Part shown: piece by piece, positions 40,736 through 41,626 of the stretch
Position numbering within the stretch: position 1 is the first letter of the stretch
Layout: every line of letters begins with the position of its first letter
Assembly (NCBI GenBank): GCA_017536895.1
Contig: JAFWCN010000014.1
Location: 1 to 41,626 of the forward strand
Length of the DNA stretch: 41,626 nt
Reading direction: 5' to 3'
Source of the DNA: Candidatus Saccharimonadota bacterium
GTDB lineage: Bacteria; Patescibacteriota; Saccharimonadia; Saccharimonadales; Saccharimonadaceae
Program-made: the position numbers and the translations under genes
The notes under the pieces: model-generated
Database searches by the model: none
The model's input: the letters and a program-made list of their open reading frames with translations, nothing else
Told to the model about the DNA's origin: nothing

Positions 40736-41626
40736 ATGAAAATCGCATTACTCGGCTACGGCAAAGAAGGCAAATCCGCCGAAAAATATTTCAAAGCTAA
40801 ATATAACGCTGAAATCGATATTTTTCAGGATTTCACTTATGATGAGATAAAGGATAAGGATTATTCATCTTTTGATTACATCCTTCGCAGTCCATCCGTC
40901 CCACCCCTGGGGCTAAAAAACGAATCCAGCCTTACGAAATATTTCTTCGACCACTGTCCTTGCCCAATCATCGGTGTCACCGCCACGAAGGGCAAAGGCA
41001 CCACTTGTTCGTTTATCAAAGCTCTTCTCGACGCCGAAGGCCAAGATTCTTATCTTGTCGGCAATATCGGCAATCCCGCTATCGATATTCTAGACGACCT
41101 CAAACCTACCTCTGTTGTGGTTTACGAATTATCTAGTTTTCAGCTCTGGGACGTCACCAAATCTCCTCATATTGCTGTCCTCGGTCAACTAGAGCCCGAT
41201 CACCTCAATATTCATAAAGATTATGCTGATTATCTAAACGCCAAGGCCAACATCACCAAATACCAAACTCCAGACGATTATCTCATTTACTTCAAAGAAA
41301 ACCCCGAAACAACTAAAATCGCAAATACCTCAAAAGCCCAGAAAATCCCCTATCCATTCACTATCCCAACAGAAGTAAAAGACGCTATTACTCTCCCTGG
41401 CATTCATAACGAGAATAACGCTATCGCCGCTATTTCCGCAGTTTCCTGCCTCTTAAATATATCACCAGATGAATATTTGAAGGGTCACCAAGCCACGATT
41501 ATCGAAGGCCTCAAAAACTTCAAAGGCCTCCCTCATCGCCTCGAATACCTCCGTGAAATCAACGGTGTTAAATACTACGACGACAATTTCTCAACCAACC
41601 CATCCTCGACTCGCGTTGCTATTAAC
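40736..41626 (+). CDS. murD: UDP-N-acetylmuramoylalanine-D-glutamate ligase, N-terminal part
   Basis: The first 297 codons are present; the gene continues beyond the window. The product has the N-terminal UDP-binding Rossmann fold (MKIALLGYGKEGKSAEKYF), the ATP-binding loop GVTATKGKGTTCSF, the YELSSFQLWD segment, EPDHLNIHKDYADYLNAK, and the Mur ligase middle domain with LPGIHNENNAIAAISA and KGLPHRLEYL. It adds D-glutamate to UDP-MurNAc-L-Ala in peptidoglycan synthesis. The ATP loop has TKGKGTT where many MurD enzymes have TNGKTT. Start chosen from the CAGGAG site. Confidence 0.93.
   Translation, partial: MKIALLGYGKEGKSAEKYFKAKYNAEIDIFQDFTYDEIKDKDYSSFDYILRSPSVPPLGLKNESSLTKYFFDHCPCPIIGVTATKGKGTTCSFIKALLDAEGQDSYLVGNIGNPAIDILDDLKPTSVVVYELSSFQLWDVTKSPHIAVLGQLEPDHLNIHKDYADYLNAKANITKYQTPDDYLIYFKENPETTKIANTSKAQKIPYPFTIPTEVKDAITLPGIHNENNAIAAISAVSCLLNISPDEYLKGHQATIIEGLKNFKGLPHRLEYLREINGVKYYDDNFSTNPSSTRVAIN

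Noticed and set aside
1-41626. Recoding of UGA as glycine, as in some other CPR lineages
   Set aside because: Several genes end in UGA at the expected length and prfB is present, so the standard code is used.
1-41626. CRISPR array, tRNA, rRNA, insertion sequence or prophage
   Set aside because: I saw no regularly spaced direct repeats, cloverleaf, rRNA segments, transposase, integrase or structural phage genes.

Overview
The window looks like a chromosomal segment of an ultrasmall-genome Patescibacteria/CPR bacterium, most likely Candidatus Saccharibacteria (TM7); the exact lineage is an inference. The grounds are very tight gene packing, an L15-S5 junction with no room for L30 (rpmD), a surface-protein repertoire of the Saccharibacteria kind, a lactate dehydrogenase with Gln at the substrate-specificity position, and the standard code (UGA used as stop). 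I see no tRNA, rRNA, CRISPR, transposase or integrase.

Layout. 1-3 kb: the start of a secreted surface protein with a structured leader, then an S41 protease and a GT4 glycosyltransferase joined by an ATGA overlap. 3.2-6.1 kb: a division/cell-wall module, ftsE-ftsX plus a coiled-coil CHAP hydrolase. 6.2-9.5 kb: pheS-pheT. 9.6-17.8 kb: membrane and envelope proteins (an 847-aa anchored protein, a 79-aa membrane protein, a MIP-family channel, a Pro-rich anchored protein, a DUF2207 protein) and metG. 17.9-21.5 kb: lactate dehydrogenase, exonuclease I, a small membrane protein and a membrane-anchored FKBP. 21.7-34.4 kb: the S10/spc ribosomal-protein cluster on the minus strand, starting with rplC behind a structured leader and ending with rplO. 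It is split between rpsH and rplF by two sortase-type surface-protein genes. 34.6-38.5 kb: four acidic proteins of unknown function, each with its own consensus promoter, strong ribosome site and terminator, plus prfB and a 21-residue membrane ORF. 38.6-41.6 kb: dus, an ORF6N/HKD-type protein and the start of murD.

Expression. A -10 hexamer typically ends 6-9 nt before ATG in genes that lack a Shine-Dalgarno (leaderless mRNAs). Genes with a leader carry a GGAGG-type site and usually a promoter with a 17-nt spacer. These two patterns correct several starts relative to the longest open frame.

The most unusual feature is a set of four long imperfect palindromes of about 110-195 nt. Two lie exactly at the 3' ends of rplO and rpsH and share conserved inner sequence. 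Two lie in frame inside pheT and the exonuclease I gene. In all four the outer arms are specific to the host locus: sequence of the gene appears again, inverted, on the far side of the insert. This looks like an undescribed palindromic element family, or an insertion process coupled to inverted duplication, tolerated both as terminator and as coding sequence.
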